A DNA stretch of 64,000 bases from Clostridia bacterium (GCA_017473435.1 JAFULG010000065.1:1-64000), one strand, 5' to 3'. Positions 48,668 to 58,369 are shown, counted from the first letter of the stretch. Notes: generated from the sequence alone by a model not told the origin. Made by a program: numbers and translations.

Positions 48668-50029
48668 TTACAGCGTAACACCGTCCTTGAAAATTGCAAT
48701 TTCTCGGTAGGAGTTTTTTTCGTTGCAGGTTTCTCTGCCCTCGCAAACCTCTTTGATAAACTGCCACAGCTCCTCCTCGTTGCCTGTCATTGCATCAAAG
48801 TCCATCCAATGAGGCTTCTTTTCGTAAATTGCGGTGTTGGTGGCAATCTTCACCGTCGGCACTGGAGCACCGAGAGGTGTACCTCTGCCCGTTGTGAAAA
48901 GAATTATATGACAGCCAGCCGCGGTAAGATTGGTGCAGGCCACAATATCATTACCCGGTCCGTTGAGGAGATTAAGCCCCTTTTCCTTTACGGTGTCGCC
49001 ATAGGTAAGCACAGCCGTAACAGGAGCAGTACCGCCCTTCTGCACACAGCCAAGAGATTTATCCTCGAGAGTGGTGATACCTCCTGCCTTATTGCCCGGT
49101 GAGGGGTTTTCCGAAACAGGCTGACCGTGAGAGGTGAAGTATTCCTTGAAGCCGTTAATCATATCAACGGTTTTGAAGAAAACATTTTTATTTACGCATC
49201 TGTTCATCAAAAGCTGTTCAGCGCCGAACATCTCGGGCACCTCTGTCAGCACGGCACTACCGCCCATAGCAACGAGGCTGTCGGTGATTTTTCCGCACAG
49301 AGGATTGGCTGTGATTCCTGAAAATCCGTCGCTTCCGCCACACTTCATTCCTATTACGATTTCGCTGACAGGAACAGGCTCGCGCTTTTCGAGCTCTGCT
49401 TTTACCTGAAGCTCACGGATAATTTTTACACCCTCGGCTATTTCATCCTCGCAGTCCTGAACGTTGAGAAAGCGTACCCTTTCCCCGTCAACCTCACCGA
49501 GGATTTTTTTCATTTCGGCTATATTATTGTTTTCACAGCCAAGACCGAGCACAAGAACACCCGAAGCGTTAGGATGATTTATAAGACCCTTGAGTATAAG
49601 CTGAGTCCTTTTATGATCTCCGCCAAGCTGACTGCAGCCGTAGGGATGGGTGAAGCAGAACACACCTGTAAGCGCGGAAAGCTTCTGCGAAATTCCGTTG
49701 ACACATCCGACGGTGTTAACAATCCACACATCGTTACGTATACCTACCTGTCCGTTTTCACGTCTGTAAGCCATAACAGTAAAAGGCTCTTTTGCCTTTG
49801 AGTTTTCAAAGCAGGGAGAATAAGTATAATCAAGGGTACCGGAAAGAGCCGTTTTAAGATTGTGGGAATGCACGTGCTCCCCCTTTTTTATACACTCACT
49901 TGCAACGCCTATGGGGTAGCCGTATTTTATAACGCTCTCCCCCTTGGGAATATCACAAAGAGCATACTTGTGACCGCTTTCAAGGTCAACGTGAACATTG
50001 TCCCTTTCGTGTATTTTAACGTAACTCAT
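48668..50029 (-). CDS. uxaA: Altronate dehydratase
   Basis: 453 residues from ATG 50029 (GGGAGGTAGGAACA). N-terminal SAF-like part (KIHERDNVHVDLESGHKY, KKGEHVHSHNLKTAL), then the UxaA/GarD core: YRRENGQVGIRNDVWIVNTVGC (seen as GQVGIRN), HPYGCSQLGGDH, GLGCENN, GMKCGGSDGFSGITANPLCG and GRGTPLGAPVPTVKIATNT. It dehydrates altronate to 2-keto-3-deoxygluconate in an iron-dependent reaction, the step after UxaB. Here it is separate from uxaB. Confidence 0.95.
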   Translation of the reverse strand: MSYVKIHERDNVHVDLESGHKYALCDIPKGESVIKYGYPIGVASECIKKGEHVHSHNLKTALSGTLDYTYSPCFENSKAKEPFTVMAYRRENGQVGIRNDVWIVNTVGCVNGISQKLSALTGVFCFTHPYGCSQLGGDHKRTQLILKGLINHPNASGVLVLGLGCENNNIAEMKKILGEVDGERVRFLNVQDCEDEIAEGVKIIRELQVKAELEKREPVPVSEIVIGMKCGGSDGFSGITANPLCGKITDSLVAMGGSAVLTEVPEMFGAEQLLMNRCVNKNVFFKTVDMINGFKEYFTSHGQPVSENPSPGNKAGGITTLEDKSLGCVQKGGTAPVTAVLTYGDTVKEKGLNLLNGPGNDIVACTNLTAAGCHIILFTTGRGTPLGAPVPTVKIATNTAIYEKKPHWMDFDAMTGNEEELWQFIKEVCEGRETCNEKNSYREIAIFKDGVTL

Positions 50030-50186
50030 TGTTCCTACCTCCCTTTTTTACAGGCAATATTTTAGCATAAGTGAAAATAATTTTCTACTGTTATGTTAAT
50101 TTTTTCTTTCTTTTTTGTCTTTTGTATTGTTTTTATTAAGCATTTATGAGATAATTCCCTAAAGAACAAATTTTAGGAGTATTATT

Positions 50187-50804
50187 ATGAGTTCAATGAA
50201 AGAAAGAATGCACACGGGAGAAATCTACATTCCCGATGACGAAGAGATAATGAGTGAGCAGCTCAAAAGACTCAACAAGCTTTACGACTTCAATATGACA
50301 CGTCCCACAGAGCTTGACAAAAGAGAGGAAATGCTTAAAAGCATGTTTGCCGAAATCGGCGAAAACTGCTATATAGAGCCTCCCCTTCACGCCAACCATG
50401 CAGGCTACCACGTTCACTTCGGCAATAACGTTTATGCAAACTTCGGTCTGACCCTTGTTGACGATACCCACATTTATGTCGGTGACTGCACAATGTTCGG
50501 GCCTAACGTTGTTATTGCTACGGCAGGTCATCCTATCCTTCCCGAGCTTCGTGAAAAAGCTCTGCAGTTCAATATGCCTGTTCACATCGGCAGAAACTGC
50601 TGGCTTGGCGCAGGTGTAATCGTCCTCCCCGGTGTCACAATCGGCGACAATAGTGTAATCGGTGCCGGCAGTGTTGTTACAAAGGATATCCCTGCAAATG
50701 TAATTGCCGTAGGTAATCCTTGCAGAGTGCTTCGTGAAATCGGAGAAAAGGACAGAGAGTTTTATTTCAAGGACAGAAAGATTTCAGATGAATGGTTTAA
50801 GTGA
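50187..50804 (+). CDS. Maltose/galactoside O-acetyltransferase-like protein
   Basis: 205 residues from ATG 50187 (TTAGGAGTATTATT). Maa/LacA features: an N-terminal KERMHTGEIYIPDDEEI, then left-handed beta-helix hexapeptides including GNNVYANFGLTLVDDTHIYVGD and the C-terminal GAGVIVLPGVTIGDNSVIGAGSVVTKDIPANVIAVGNPCRVLR, seen as IGDNSVIGAGSVV. It transfers acetyl from acetyl-CoA to sugars. Substrate not known. Confidence 0.92.
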   Translation: MSSMKERMHTGEIYIPDDEEIMSEQLKRLNKLYDFNMTRPTELDKREEMLKSMFAEIGENCYIEPPLHANHAGYHVHFGNNVYANFGLTLVDDTHIYVGDCTMFGPNVVIATAGHPILPELREKALQFNMPVHIGRNCWLGAGVIVLPGVTIGDNSVIGAGSVVTKDIPANVIAVGNPCRVLREIGEKDREFYFKDRKISDEWFK

Positions 50805-50812
50805 GGTAATTT

Positions 50813-51361
50813 ATGAACTTAGCTAACAAATTAACAGTTTTCAGGATGATACTTGTCCCCTTTTTCGTGGTGTTCAACCTGACAGATTTTACAGCCTTTA
50901 ACGAGCTTATAGCTCTTATCATTTTTGTTGTGGCAACAATCACCGACAAGCTTGACGGCACTATTGCAAAAAGACAGGGCACGGTGACAAACTTCGGTAA
51001 ATTTATGGATCCTATGGCAGATAAGCTTCTTGTCTGCTCAGCACTCATCTGCCTTTGTGCCAAGGGTGAAATTCCTGCCTGGGTAGTGCTTATAATAATC
51101 GGAAGAGAGTTTGCAATAAGCGGTATAAGGCAGATTGCCGCTGACAACGGTGTTGCAATAGCCGCTTCAAAATGGGGCAAGGCAAAAACCGTGGCACAAA
51201 TGGCTATGATTATCATTATGCTTACAGGAAAAGCTTTTACAAATCTTACCCTTGACGCATTTTCACTTATTGTGATGTATGCTGCTGTTGCACTTACGGT
51301 TATTTCCCTTATTGATTACATTGTAAAGAACAGCAAGGTTATTACTATGGGGGAAATGTAA
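50813..51361 (+). CDS. pgsA: CDP-diacylglycerol-glycerol-3-phosphate phosphatidyltransferase
   Basis: 182 residues from ATG 50813 (GTGAGGTAATTT). It begins MNLANKLTVFRMILVP and has the CDP-alcohol transferase motif as D-K-L-D-G-T-I-A-K-R...G...DPMADKLL, with Lys where many homologues have Arg (A-R to A-K-R). Four or more hydrophobic segments. It makes phosphatidylglycerophosphate in the membrane. Short gap to the acetyltransferase gene suggests cotranscription. Confidence 0.92.
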   Translation: MNLANKLTVFRMILVPFFVVFNLTDFTAFNELIALIIFVVATITDKLDGTIAKRQGTVTNFGKFMDPMADKLLVCSALICLCAKGEIPAWVVLIIIGREFAISGIRQIAADNGVAIAASKWGKAKTVAQMAMIIIMLTGKAFTNLTLDAFSLIVMYAAVALTVISLIDYIVKNSKVITMGEM

Positions 51362-51378
51362 AAGCGAAAATAACAGCA

Positions 51379-51434
51379 AACAAGCAAAGTTCTTTGATTC
51401 TTTCTTACAAGAAAGAATGCCTTGCGGCGAGCAA
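51379..51434. repeat. Dispersed hairpin repeat, family A copy 5
   Basis: AACAAGCAAAGTTCTTTGATT, CTTTCTTACAAGAAAG and CCTTGCGGCGAGCAATG, next to pgsA. It faces copy 6 across a terminator. Confidence 0.75.
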
Positions 51435-51458
51435 TGTATACAATAAACCATACCAACA

Positions 51459-51497
51459 AGGGTCACGGACTTTTCATCTCCGTGACCCTGCTTTTTT
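51459..51497. terminator. Terminator between pgsA and ispF
   Basis: GGGTCACGGA...TCCGTGACCC stem, then T6 within 10 nt. The same stem sequence is used at 62021-62055. Confidence 0.8.
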
Positions 51498-51507
51498 AAT
51501 CATTTGA

Positions 51508-51570
51508 TGACCTCGCCGGTCGGGCGTTACTTTTTTTGTAAAAAAAGTAACCAAAAAAACTTTACTTGTT
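51508..51570. repeat. Dispersed hairpin repeat, family A copy 6
   Basis: GACCTCGCCGGTCGGGCGTT, ACTTTTTTTGTAAAAAAAGT and CAAAAAAACTTTACTTGTTT. Confidence 0.75.
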
Positions 51571-52038
51571 TCACCTCAAAAGACACACTGCGTGTGCTGC
51601 AATGCCTTCCTTCGCGCCCGTAAAGCCAAGTCCCTCCTCGGTGGTCGCCTTTACGCTGACACAAGAAGCATCAACACCCATACACTCCGCAATTTTTTCA
51701 CGCATCGTGTCAATATAAGGGCGAAGCTTCGGTGCCTGTGCAAGTATTGTTGAGTCAATATTTTCAATTTCAAAGCCTGCTTCTCTTACTCTTTCACAAA
51801 CAACAGAAAGCAACTTAAGGCTGTCTGCACCTTTATAGGCAGGGTCGCTGTCGGGGAAAAGCTTACCGATATCACCGAGAGCCGCCGCACCTAAAAGCGC
51901 ATCGGAAATCGCGTGGAGCAATACATCGGCATCGGAATGACCGAGAAGTCCCTTTTCGTGAGGTATATTCACTCCGCCTATAATAAGAGCTCTGCCCTCA
52001 ACAAGTTTATGTACATCGTATCCGTGTCCTATTCTCAT
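51571..52038 (-). CDS. ispF: 2-C-methyl-D-erythritol 2,4-cyclodiphosphate synthase
   Basis: 155 residues from ATG 52038, overlapping the rnmV stop. Clear IspF motifs: [11 protein letters not shown] (zinc Asp-x-His), [22 protein letters not shown] (seen as [11 protein letters not shown]) and [12 protein letters not shown] near the end. It acts in the non-mevalonate isoprenoid pathway. Sits in an operon-like run holA-rnmV-ispF with overlapping starts. Confidence 0.97.
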   Translation of the reverse strand: MRIGHGYDVHKLVEGRALIIGGVNIPHEKGLLGHSDADVLLHAISDALLGAAALGDIGKLFPDSDPAYKGADSLKLLSVVCERVREAGFEIENIDSTILAQAPKLRPYIDTMREKIAECMGVDASCVSVKATTEEGLGFTGAKEGIAAHAVCLLR

Positions 52039-52625
52039 AAGCTTATCTCCTTTGCTTTTTCGATAAATTCCTCATAGGTTACAAACGAATTTAATATTTT
52101 AACAAGATTCGAGGTTGACATTCTTTCGGGCAGGGCAAGGCTTTTTAAAAGCTTCTGCTTTTTAATTTTGCTGTCGGGTCTTCCCGAAAAGCCCCACTCA
52201 TAAAGGTCAATGTTGGTAATCAGCCGTCTTTCGCTGTTTTCGCTTTTACCGCAAAGCACCCCGGCCTTGCTAAATGCCTCCAGGAGAACCTCCTCCTTCA
52301 TACCCTCAACGCCGAGCTTGCCTTCCTTACCGCCTTCGGTTTTACGCTTTTCCTTACCGTAAATATCAGGTATGTAGACATTGGTTATCTTTTCCGTGGG
52401 CACAACAGAAGAAATAAAATTTCTTATCATAAAGCCTGCCGAGTCGCTATCGGTAAGGACGATTATACCTTTCTCGCCTGCAAGGCGGCGGATAAGCTGT
52501 TGCTTTTCTTTATCCTTGAAAATACCGAAGCCGTCGGTTTTTATTAAAAGCCCATCGATTATATTCGACAGCTTTATTATATCGTATTTGCCCTCAACTA
52601 TAACGGGCCTGTCAAGCTTTATCAT
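52035..52625 (-). CDS. rnmV: Ribonuclease M5 (5S rRNA maturation)
   Basis: 196 residues; start ATG 52625 overlaps the holA stop. Toprim fold: [16 protein letters not shown] (metal-binding Glu), then [16 protein letters not shown] (D-x-D) and [13 protein letters not shown]. RNase M5 trims 5S rRNA precursors together with ribosomal protein L18. No tatD or ksgA neighbours as in Bacillus. Confidence 0.92.
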   Translation of the reverse strand: MIKLDRPVIVEGKYDIIKLSNIIDGLLIKTDGFGIFKDKEKQQLIRRLAGEKGIIVLTDSDSAGFMIRNFISSVVPTEKITNVYIPDIYGKEKRKTEGGKEGKLGVEGMKEEVLLEAFSKAGVLCGKSENSERRLITNIDLYEWGFSGRPDSKIKKQKLLKSLALPERMSTSNLVKILNSFVTYEEFIEKAKEISL

Positions 52626-53662
52626 ACCTTGTCACCGTTTGAAACAAGGAAAAGCCTCACCATAAGCTGTTCAAGTATAACAGCGGGGTTGTCCCTGCCG
52701 CTTTTAAGCTTAAGGTCAGCCTCCGTAAGCACATCAATACACTTACGTAAAGTATCAATATCAATTCTCGATGAATCCCTGGCACCGTTTTTCAGGCGGA
52801 AAGCTGTTTTGCCGTAGCCGTAGGCCTCACTCAGCTCCTCTGCACCCTTACCGCAGGCAAGGGAAACCTTGGCTCTGTACATATCTACATAAGCTCCTAC
52901 GATTGTTCCGAGAATAAATTCCGGCTGTGTCTTCTGTCTTAAAAGGATTCCGAGAACCTCGTAGGCCTTATCAAAGTTTTTCATAAGAAGGAACTTTGTA
53001 AGGTCATAAATCCTTGCCTCGTCAGTTTTAACGGCAACCTCGTCAATATGCTTTTTGGTAATTTCTCCCCCTGCGGCATAGTGGCAGACCTTTGAAAGCT
53101 CATTTATAAGCACATTGAAATCATCGCCCACAACGCTTACAAGGTAGTGCGCACCGTCGGCAGTAAGCACACAGCCCTGCTTTGAAGCCGAGGAAATAAG
53201 AGGCTTTATAAGGTCGTTGCCGCTCCTTTTGTTGAGCTGACAGACAGCACCCTTCTTTTTGATAATATCGGCAATTTTTTTCGCCTTCAAAAGTGAAAAA
53301 TCGTCAGCCGTCTGCAAGAAAATCAGCACCGTGCTTTCCGAAGGATTTTCCAGGTAATCCTTAAGCAGAGTAAAATCGCTGTCATTCATCGCTTCAAGCT
53401 TAAGGTCGCGTACAACCACCGCACGACGGTCACTCATAAGAGGCATCATAATCGCAGCATCGATTATCTCCTGAATATCAATGCCCTTTCCGTCAAAGGT
53501 CTGAAGGTTGAAATCAAAAAAATCCTTGCTGACTGCCTTTTCGGCCAAGGTATCGCTGTAATATTTTTTGAGATAAGCCTCATTGCCGCAGAAAAGATAT
53601 ACGGGCAGAAAATCGCCGCTTTTTATATGCGCCTTCAACTGCTTTTCATCAAATTCTGCCAT
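52622..53662 (-). CDS. holA: DNA polymerase III delta subunit
   Basis: 346 residues from ATG 53662. It starts with FDEKQLKAHIKSGDFLPVYLFCGNEAYLKKYY, where PVYLFCGNEAYL is the HolA signature (the degenerate P-loop), then FNLQTFDG, MPLMSDRRAVVVRDL and a C-terminal helical RIDIDTLRKCIDVLTEADLKLKSG collar. The delta subunit opens the beta clamp in the clamp loader. Overlaps rnmV. Confidence 0.93.
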   Translation of the reverse strand: MAEFDEKQLKAHIKSGDFLPVYLFCGNEAYLKKYYSDTLAEKAVSKDFFDFNLQTFDGKGIDIQEIIDAAIMMPLMSDRRAVVVRDLKLEAMNDSDFTLLKDYLENPSESTVLIFLQTADDFSLLKAKKIADIIKKKGAVCQLNKRSGNDLIKPLISSASKQGCVLTADGAHYLVSVVGDDFNVLINELSKVCHYAAGGEITKKHIDEVAVKTDEARIYDLTKFLLMKNFDKAYEVLGILLRQKTQPEFILGTIVGAYVDMYRAKVSLACGKGAEELSEAYGYGKTAFRLKNGARDSSRIDIDTLRKCIDVLTEADLKLKSGRDNPAVILEQLMVRLFLVSNGDKV

Positions 53663-53668
53663 AAGAAC

Positions 53669-55588
53669 TCACCTCTTAACTGTAATGCTTTCCCCTTTGC
53701 CGAGGAAAAATTCCTCGCCGTTAATACTAATAACAGCTCCGTCATCATAATTTTCAATTATTATATCACAATCATCCGCATATTGCAAAGCCTCACAGGA
53801 AAAATCACAAATATATTTTCCGTCAAGTCTGCTCTGATATCTTTCTCCCTTTTTAACAGCAAAAAGCTCTGCGCCCCTTGAATCGAGACAGGACTCAAAA
53901 AGTCCGGCTTCATAGCTTGGTATATCAGTAACAAGCACGGCTTTACCGTCACTTTCAACCGCCACGGCAATTCTGCCCTCATAATCGGCAAGATGAATTT
54001 TCACACCCTTATCAGAGTTATTCTCATAAAATACCGTAAGGCCGAGGGAAATCACAACCGCTGATATTACAAGCCCTCTTCTGACAGGCGCGTTACTCCT
54101 TTTGAAAAAAGCAAGACTCAGTAAAAGGATAAGCACCGCCGCCTCAATGTACAAAGGAAGATTTTCCGCGTTAAAAACAAGAAAGGCATTTCTCAGCTCA
54201 GAAAACTCCGAGGCTGTAAAAATAACATATTCTGAAACAAGCTTTACAATTATACCTACGGGCAAAGCAATAAAGCTGACACCCGACAACAAAACATAAG
54301 CACCTGAAAGCATTAGCAAAGGAGTAACCGCAAAGCTTATGAGTATATTGACCCAGGCGGACACCGTAGAAATTCCTCCGAAATTATAAATCAGCACAGG
54401 GAAGGTAAATACAAGAACGCTTATGCTTATAAAAAACAGATCACTGCAATATATAACAAGCTTTTTAAAAGGAGTGTTAATGCTTTTTCCGCCTAAAAAT
54501 TCACCGCATCTTTTCATATAAAGCTGACCGAGGGTAAGTATGCCGAGAGTAGACAGAAAGGAAAGCTGTAAGGAAACGCTCAATACACACATCGGATTAA
54601 AAAGTATCATAACAAATACTGCAAAGCCGAGGCTGTTGAGGCTGTCGCTTCTGTAACGGGAAAGCTTACCGATAAGATAAACCGCACTCATAAACCCGGC
54701 ACGCTTAACCGATTCACTCATACCTGCAAGAAACATAATGAAAAACACAGTAAAAAGCAAAAGCATATATTTCAGTTTAGCTCCCTTACCCTTTTCGGGA
54801 ATAAGCTCACCGAGAGAATAAACCCATACCGAAAGGTGAAGCCCCGACACAGCCAGCAAATGGGCGATTCCCGTTTCACGGAAGGCATCGTAAAGTCTGT
54901 CGTCAAGCACGCTTTTGTCACCCGTAAGTATACCTACAAGCAAGCCTGCAATTCTGTCACCGAAGCCGTAACGCAACCTTTCTGCCACAAAGGAACGTAT
55001 TTTATGAAAATAATAATTTACGCCCCTGAAGCAAGGCTTAGTGCAGGTAAAATCCGTAACCGAATAAGCACCCAGCAGAATATTCTCTCCCATAAAATAA
55101 CGGCTGATGCTCTTTTCTCCTTCACCGGGAATATAGACCTTACCCGTGAAGCTGACACAGTCGCCTATCTCAAGCAAATCAAGGTCAATTCCGTCCTTCA
55201 TCGGAGAAAAGGAAAGGCGAAGCTTTCCCTTTGCTTTTTCGCCGCCGACACTTTCAAGCTCAAGCACACAGTAATGGCGACCCTTATCCTTTTTCATATA
55301 AGGTGCTTCGCTTACCGTAGCCCTGACCTCAACGCTGTTACCCGTAAGGCTTTGGGTGTGCAGTCTTTCATTATTATAATGGACAAACAGAAAGCAGACA
55401 GCTGCCGCCGTAAACAAGCATACGGGCACGGTATCTGTCTGCCTTAAATTTTTGTTGAGTAACGAAAAGAACCCCAATGTCAACGAAGCCGCACAAACGC
55501 ACATAGCAACGTCCGACCTGTTGATAAAAGCCGAAGCAAGCATAAAACCAAAGCCTGTGAAGCCGACTACGGCAAATGGTCTTTTCAT
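53669..55588 (-). CDS. comEC: ComEC/Rec2-type DNA uptake channel, reduced C-terminal domain
   Basis: 639 residues from ATG 55588. It shows the DUF4131 region with YIPGEGEKSISRYFMGENI, the competence core DKSVLDDRLYDAFRETGIAHLLAVSGLHLSVW (seen as GIAHLLAVSGLHLS) and SVSLQLSFLSTLGIL, and about ten hydrophobic helices. The C-terminal beta-lactamase-like nuclease domain of full ComEC (about 750-800 residues) is shortened and lacks H-x-H-x-D-H. ComEC moves single-stranded DNA through the membrane in transformation. It is 6 nt upstream of holA. Confidence 0.9.
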   Translation of the reverse strand: MKRPFAVVGFTGFGFMLASAFINRSDVAMCVCAASLTLGFFSLLNKNLRQTDTVPVCLFTAAAVCFLFVHYNNERLHTQSLTGNSVEVRATVSEAPYMKKDKGRHYCVLELESVGGEKAKGKLRLSFSPMKDGIDLDLLEIGDCVSFTGKVYIPGEGEKSISRYFMGENILLGAYSVTDFTCTKPCFRGVNYYFHKIRSFVAERLRYGFGDRIAGLLVGILTGDKSVLDDRLYDAFRETGIAHLLAVSGLHLSVWVYSLGELIPEKGKGAKLKYMLLLFTVFFIMFLAGMSESVKRAGFMSAVYLIGKLSRYRSDSLNSLGFAVFVMILFNPMCVLSVSLQLSFLSTLGILTLGQLYMKRCGEFLGGKSINTPFKKLVIYCSDLFFISISVLVFTFPVLIYNFGGISTVSAWVNILISFAVTPLLMLSGAYVLLSGVSFIALPVGIIVKLVSEYVIFTASEFSELRNAFLVFNAENLPLYIEAAVLILLLSLAFFKRSNAPVRRGLVISAVVISLGLTVFYENNSDKGVKIHLADYEGRIAVAVESDGKAVLVTDIPSYEAGLFESCLDSRGAELFAVKKGERYQSRLDGKYICDFSCEALQYADDCDIIIENYDDGAVISINGEEFFLGKGESITVKR

Positions 55589-55593
55589 TTTAA

Positions 55594-56133
55594 TCAGTCA
55601 TGAAAGAAAAGAGGAAGCTCCTCAAGGAAGATAATATCGTCACGCTTTGCGGCATCGCCCTCAGCGAGGATAGCCGCCTTGGCAACCACGTTTGTATCGA
55701 ACTTTTCGAGAAGCTTTTCAACGGCAAGGAGTGATTCACCGGTGCTGATAACGTCGTCAAGGATAACAACTTTTTTGCCTGTAAGCTTTTCGCCCTCAAG
55801 GGAATCAAGGAAAAGTGTCTGCTCCTTATCGGTTGTGATTGAGCGCACATTTACGCTCACGGGATTCTGCATATAAAGCTTTGCACCCTTACGGCAGATA
55901 TAGTAAGGCTTACCGCTCTGTCTTGCCATTTCGTGAGCAAGAGGAATTGCCTTTGCCTCGGGAGCTACAATAGCATCAAACTCGGGGCATTTTTTAATAA
56001 GCTCACCTGCAGCGGCAACAGTCATTTCAACGTCTCCGAAAATTACAAAGCCTGCAATATCAAGCTTATCGTTAACCTTACATATAGGAAGATCTCTTTC
56101 AAGACCTGCGATTGTCATTTTGTAAAAGCTCAT
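55594..56133 (-). CDS. Phosphoribosyltransferase, adenine/xanthine PRT type
   Basis: 179 residues from ATG 56133 (CGGAGAAATT). PRPP-binding motif VVILDDVISTGESLLA (about residues 121-136) and an N-terminal DAIVAPEAKAIPLAHEMARQSGKPYYICRKG block are typical of Apt/Xpt-like enzymes. Base specificity cannot be read; it could be a salvage enzyme or a PurR-like regulator lacking the HTH. comEC begins 6 nt downstream. Confidence 0.85.
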   Translation of the reverse strand: MSFYKMTIAGLERDLPICKVNDKLDIAGFVIFGDVEMTVAAAGELIKKCPEFDAIVAPEAKAIPLAHEMARQSGKPYYICRKGAKLYMQNPVSVNVRSITTDKEQTLFLDSLEGEKLTGKKVVILDDVISTGESLLAVEKLLEKFDTNVVAKAAILAEGDAAKRDDIIFLEELPLFFHD

Positions 56134-56263
56134 AATTTCTCCGTCCTTATAAATAAATTACTATTTGATTTTATCACTCCGGGCAGACATTGTCAATAAA
56201 AAATCTTGACATATTTTCTCTGTTATGATTAAATGTTCTTATCAGACGAAAGGCGGTAATATT

Positions 56264-57625
56264 ATGAAGAAAACAGCCAAAAAACTTTTGAGCATCCTTC
56301 TTTCTGCGCTTATGCTTCTCCCCTTTTCAGCCGTAGCTTTTGCCGCAGACGGTGACTACACAATCAATTCACCCTACGCTGACGTAATCTGGGAGGGCGA
56401 AAACGCCTGGGGTGCATACAAAGGCAACCTCCACTCACACACAACCTACAGCGATGCTGATGTTGACCTTGCAACAATGGTCAAGGAATACTACAATCAG
56501 GGCTATGACTTCCTTGCAAACGCTGACCACGGCATTACCGGCAAGGAGTGGAACAGGCATCAGACCTTCCTTCCCCTTTACGCTTATCAGACCCTTCTCG
56601 GCAACAAGGTTCAGCACCTCACCGACGAGGAATTTGAAGGCATCACATCGGGCACATATCCCACAGCTGACGGCACGGTAAGAGGCAACGGTATGACCTG
56701 CGTTGTTGGTGCAAACGAGCTTAACAACCTCACCCTTACAAAAAGCCACGTAAACGGCTATTTCCTTCCCGAGGGTGTCGGTGACGGCTTCGGTGGAAGA
56801 GAAAACGGCTTTGAATTGGCAGTTGCCTTTGTTGACAAGGCCGGCGGACTTTCTCACATCAACCATCCCGGCGACTTCCTTGAATCAAGTAGAAACATTG
56901 ATGCTGTAAGCGATAAAGAAAATGTTGCCTTGTTCGGTGACATTCTCCTTAAGTATGACTCCTGCCTCGGTATTGAGGTTTTCAACGAAAACAACAGCGT
57001 CACTCCCTACGACCGTATTCTCTGGGACAACCTGCTTATGTACTGTCTCCCTTACGGCAAGAATGTTATCGGCTTCAGCAACACCGACGCTCACAGAACA
57101 GAGGATATCGACACCTCCTTCAGCGTGTTTATGATGGAGGAGAACACATCAGAAAAGGTTAAGGAAACTATGCAGTCAGGTGCTTTCTTTGCTGTTACAA
57201 GACGACTTAAGGCTAACGATGTTATCGGTCCTGCAAAGGAGATTGACGCACGCAATACAGACATCCCCTATCCCATTTTCACAAAGGTTGAGGTAGAGGG
57301 TCACGAGATCAGCGTAAAAGCTGAAAACGCTGACACAATTCAGTGGATTGCTGACGGTAAGGTTATCGCATCCGGAAGCATCTCCGACGGCTATGACTGT
57401 CTGGACCTTGATACCGTTGACGGTGCAGAGGACTTCACCTATGTAAGAGCCGAGCTTTTCGGCAAGGGCGGCATCTGCCTTACCCAGGCTCTCGTTATTG
57501 AGGACGGAAGCGCAACTCCCACATATGAGGGTGCAAAGGGCTTTGACGCTATCATCAAGAACATTGTCTATTTCTTCAAGAGCTCACTTCTCTGGACAAT
57601 CATAGTTGAAATTACAAGACTGTAA
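56264..57625 (+). CDS. Secreted PHP-domain protein
   Basis: 453 residues from ATG 56264 (AAAGGCGGTAATATT). Signal peptide 1-28 (KKTAKKLLSILLSALMLLPFSAVAFA). PHP metal-binding motifs: GNLHSHTTYSDADVD (H-x-H), FLANADHGITG, LSHINHPGD and FSNTDAHR. A C-terminal segment (about 355-420) looks like an Ig-like sugar- or wall-binding fold, and the last helix (SSLLWTIIVEITRL) may anchor it. Exported PHP proteins are phosphoesterases of unknown substrate. Confidence 0.9.
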   Translation: MKKTAKKLLSILLSALMLLPFSAVAFAADGDYTINSPYADVIWEGENAWGAYKGNLHSHTTYSDADVDLATMVKEYYNQGYDFLANADHGITGKEWNRHQTFLPLYAYQTLLGNKVQHLTDEEFEGITSGTYPTADGTVRGNGMTCVVGANELNNLTLTKSHVNGYFLPEGVGDGFGGRENGFELAVAFVDKAGGLSHINHPGDFLESSRNIDAVSDKENVALFGDILLKYDSCLGIEVFNENNSVTPYDRILWDNLLMYCLPYGKNVIGFSNTDAHRTEDIDTSFSVFMMEENTSEKVKETMQSGAFFAVTRRLKANDVIGPAKEIDARNTDIPYPIFTKVEVEGHEISVKAENADTIQWIADGKVIASGSISDGYDCLDLDTVDGAEDFTYVRAELFGKGGICLTQALVIEDGSATPTYEGAKGFDAIIKNIVYFFKSSLLWTIIVEITRL

Positions 57626-57641
57626 AAATTAAACAAAAATT

Positions 57642-57685
57642 GCCCTGTTTTCCGCAGTAAGAGAAACGGAAAACGGGGCGTTTTC
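57642..57685 (+). terminator. Terminator after PHP gene
   Basis: GCCCTGTTTTCCG...CGGAAAACGGGGC, a 13-bp stem with one G-U pair, then GTTTTCTT. Confidence 0.9.
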
Positions 57686-57749
57686 TTATGCTTAAAAAGC
57701 GCTTTTGTTGTGCATTATTCACATAATTATATTATTATGTTGAAAACTC

Positions 57750-57778
57750 TTGACGGTTGAATTAAAAAAGTATATAAT
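57750..57778 (+). promoter_or_regulatory. Promoter of candidate non-coding RNA
   Basis: TTGACG (57750-57755), 17 nt, TATAAT (57773-57778). Confidence 0.75.
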
Positions 57779-57784
57779 TAAGAC

Positions 57785-58306
57785 ACAATAAAGAAAGGGG
57801 TGTTACCGATGTACTGTTTAATGTAAACCGTACGATTTGATAACATTACAAATTAAAATGTCAGACGTTGCAGTGTTTTGTAACGGTAAATAAAAGTGAA
57901 TTTATCAGATCGGACGAACCGACCTAATTATATATATGAGAAAACACAGTTATGTGACTTTCCCTTGCAGAGGAAAGGGAAAGATGGAGAAAACAAAAGG
58001 TATCTCGTAGCCGAAGGAGAAAAGGTTCGTAGGAGAAAAGAAAAAGGGATACGGAAGAAGTGTATTCCACGGCTTAAGGAGAAATAAGTCAGCGAATCAG
58101 GGCATTCACAAAAAAACAAAAGGGCAAAAAGACTTACGGGTTTGAGAAGCATATACACTCCCCCGAAGCAAATGCCGAAACTAAAGGTTTAATAAAGGTT
58201 AAAAGGTGAATAAAAGAGATACAAGGACAATTTAATAGTATAACTAAATAATAAAAAGACATCTTATAATAAATTGAGCCGTTGCTAAAAAAGCAGCGGC
58301 TTTTAA
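57785..58306 (+). ncRNA. Candidate long purine-rich non-coding RNA
   Basis: From a strong promoter to a terminator (58277-58306) runs about 520 nt with no convincing protein. An AAAGGGG site precedes a 5-codon frame MYCLM-stop at 57810-57827. The remainder is rich in A and G and in short helices (CCTTTTCTCC-type complements around 57960-58040, GGACGAACCGACC). A 63-codon frame (57896-58087, Lys/Arg-rich) has no ribosome site. Size fits large clostridial RNAs such as ROOL or OLE, but I do not recognise their signatures. Confidence 0.45.
58277..58306 (+). terminator. Terminator of candidate ncRNA
   Basis: AGCCGTTGCT...AGCAGCGGCT with one G-U pair, then TTTT. Confidence 0.85.
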
Positions 58307-58369
58307 TTCGCAATTCGTAATGCGCAATTCGCAATTATTTCTGACTTTAACTGACCTTTATACATTTGT

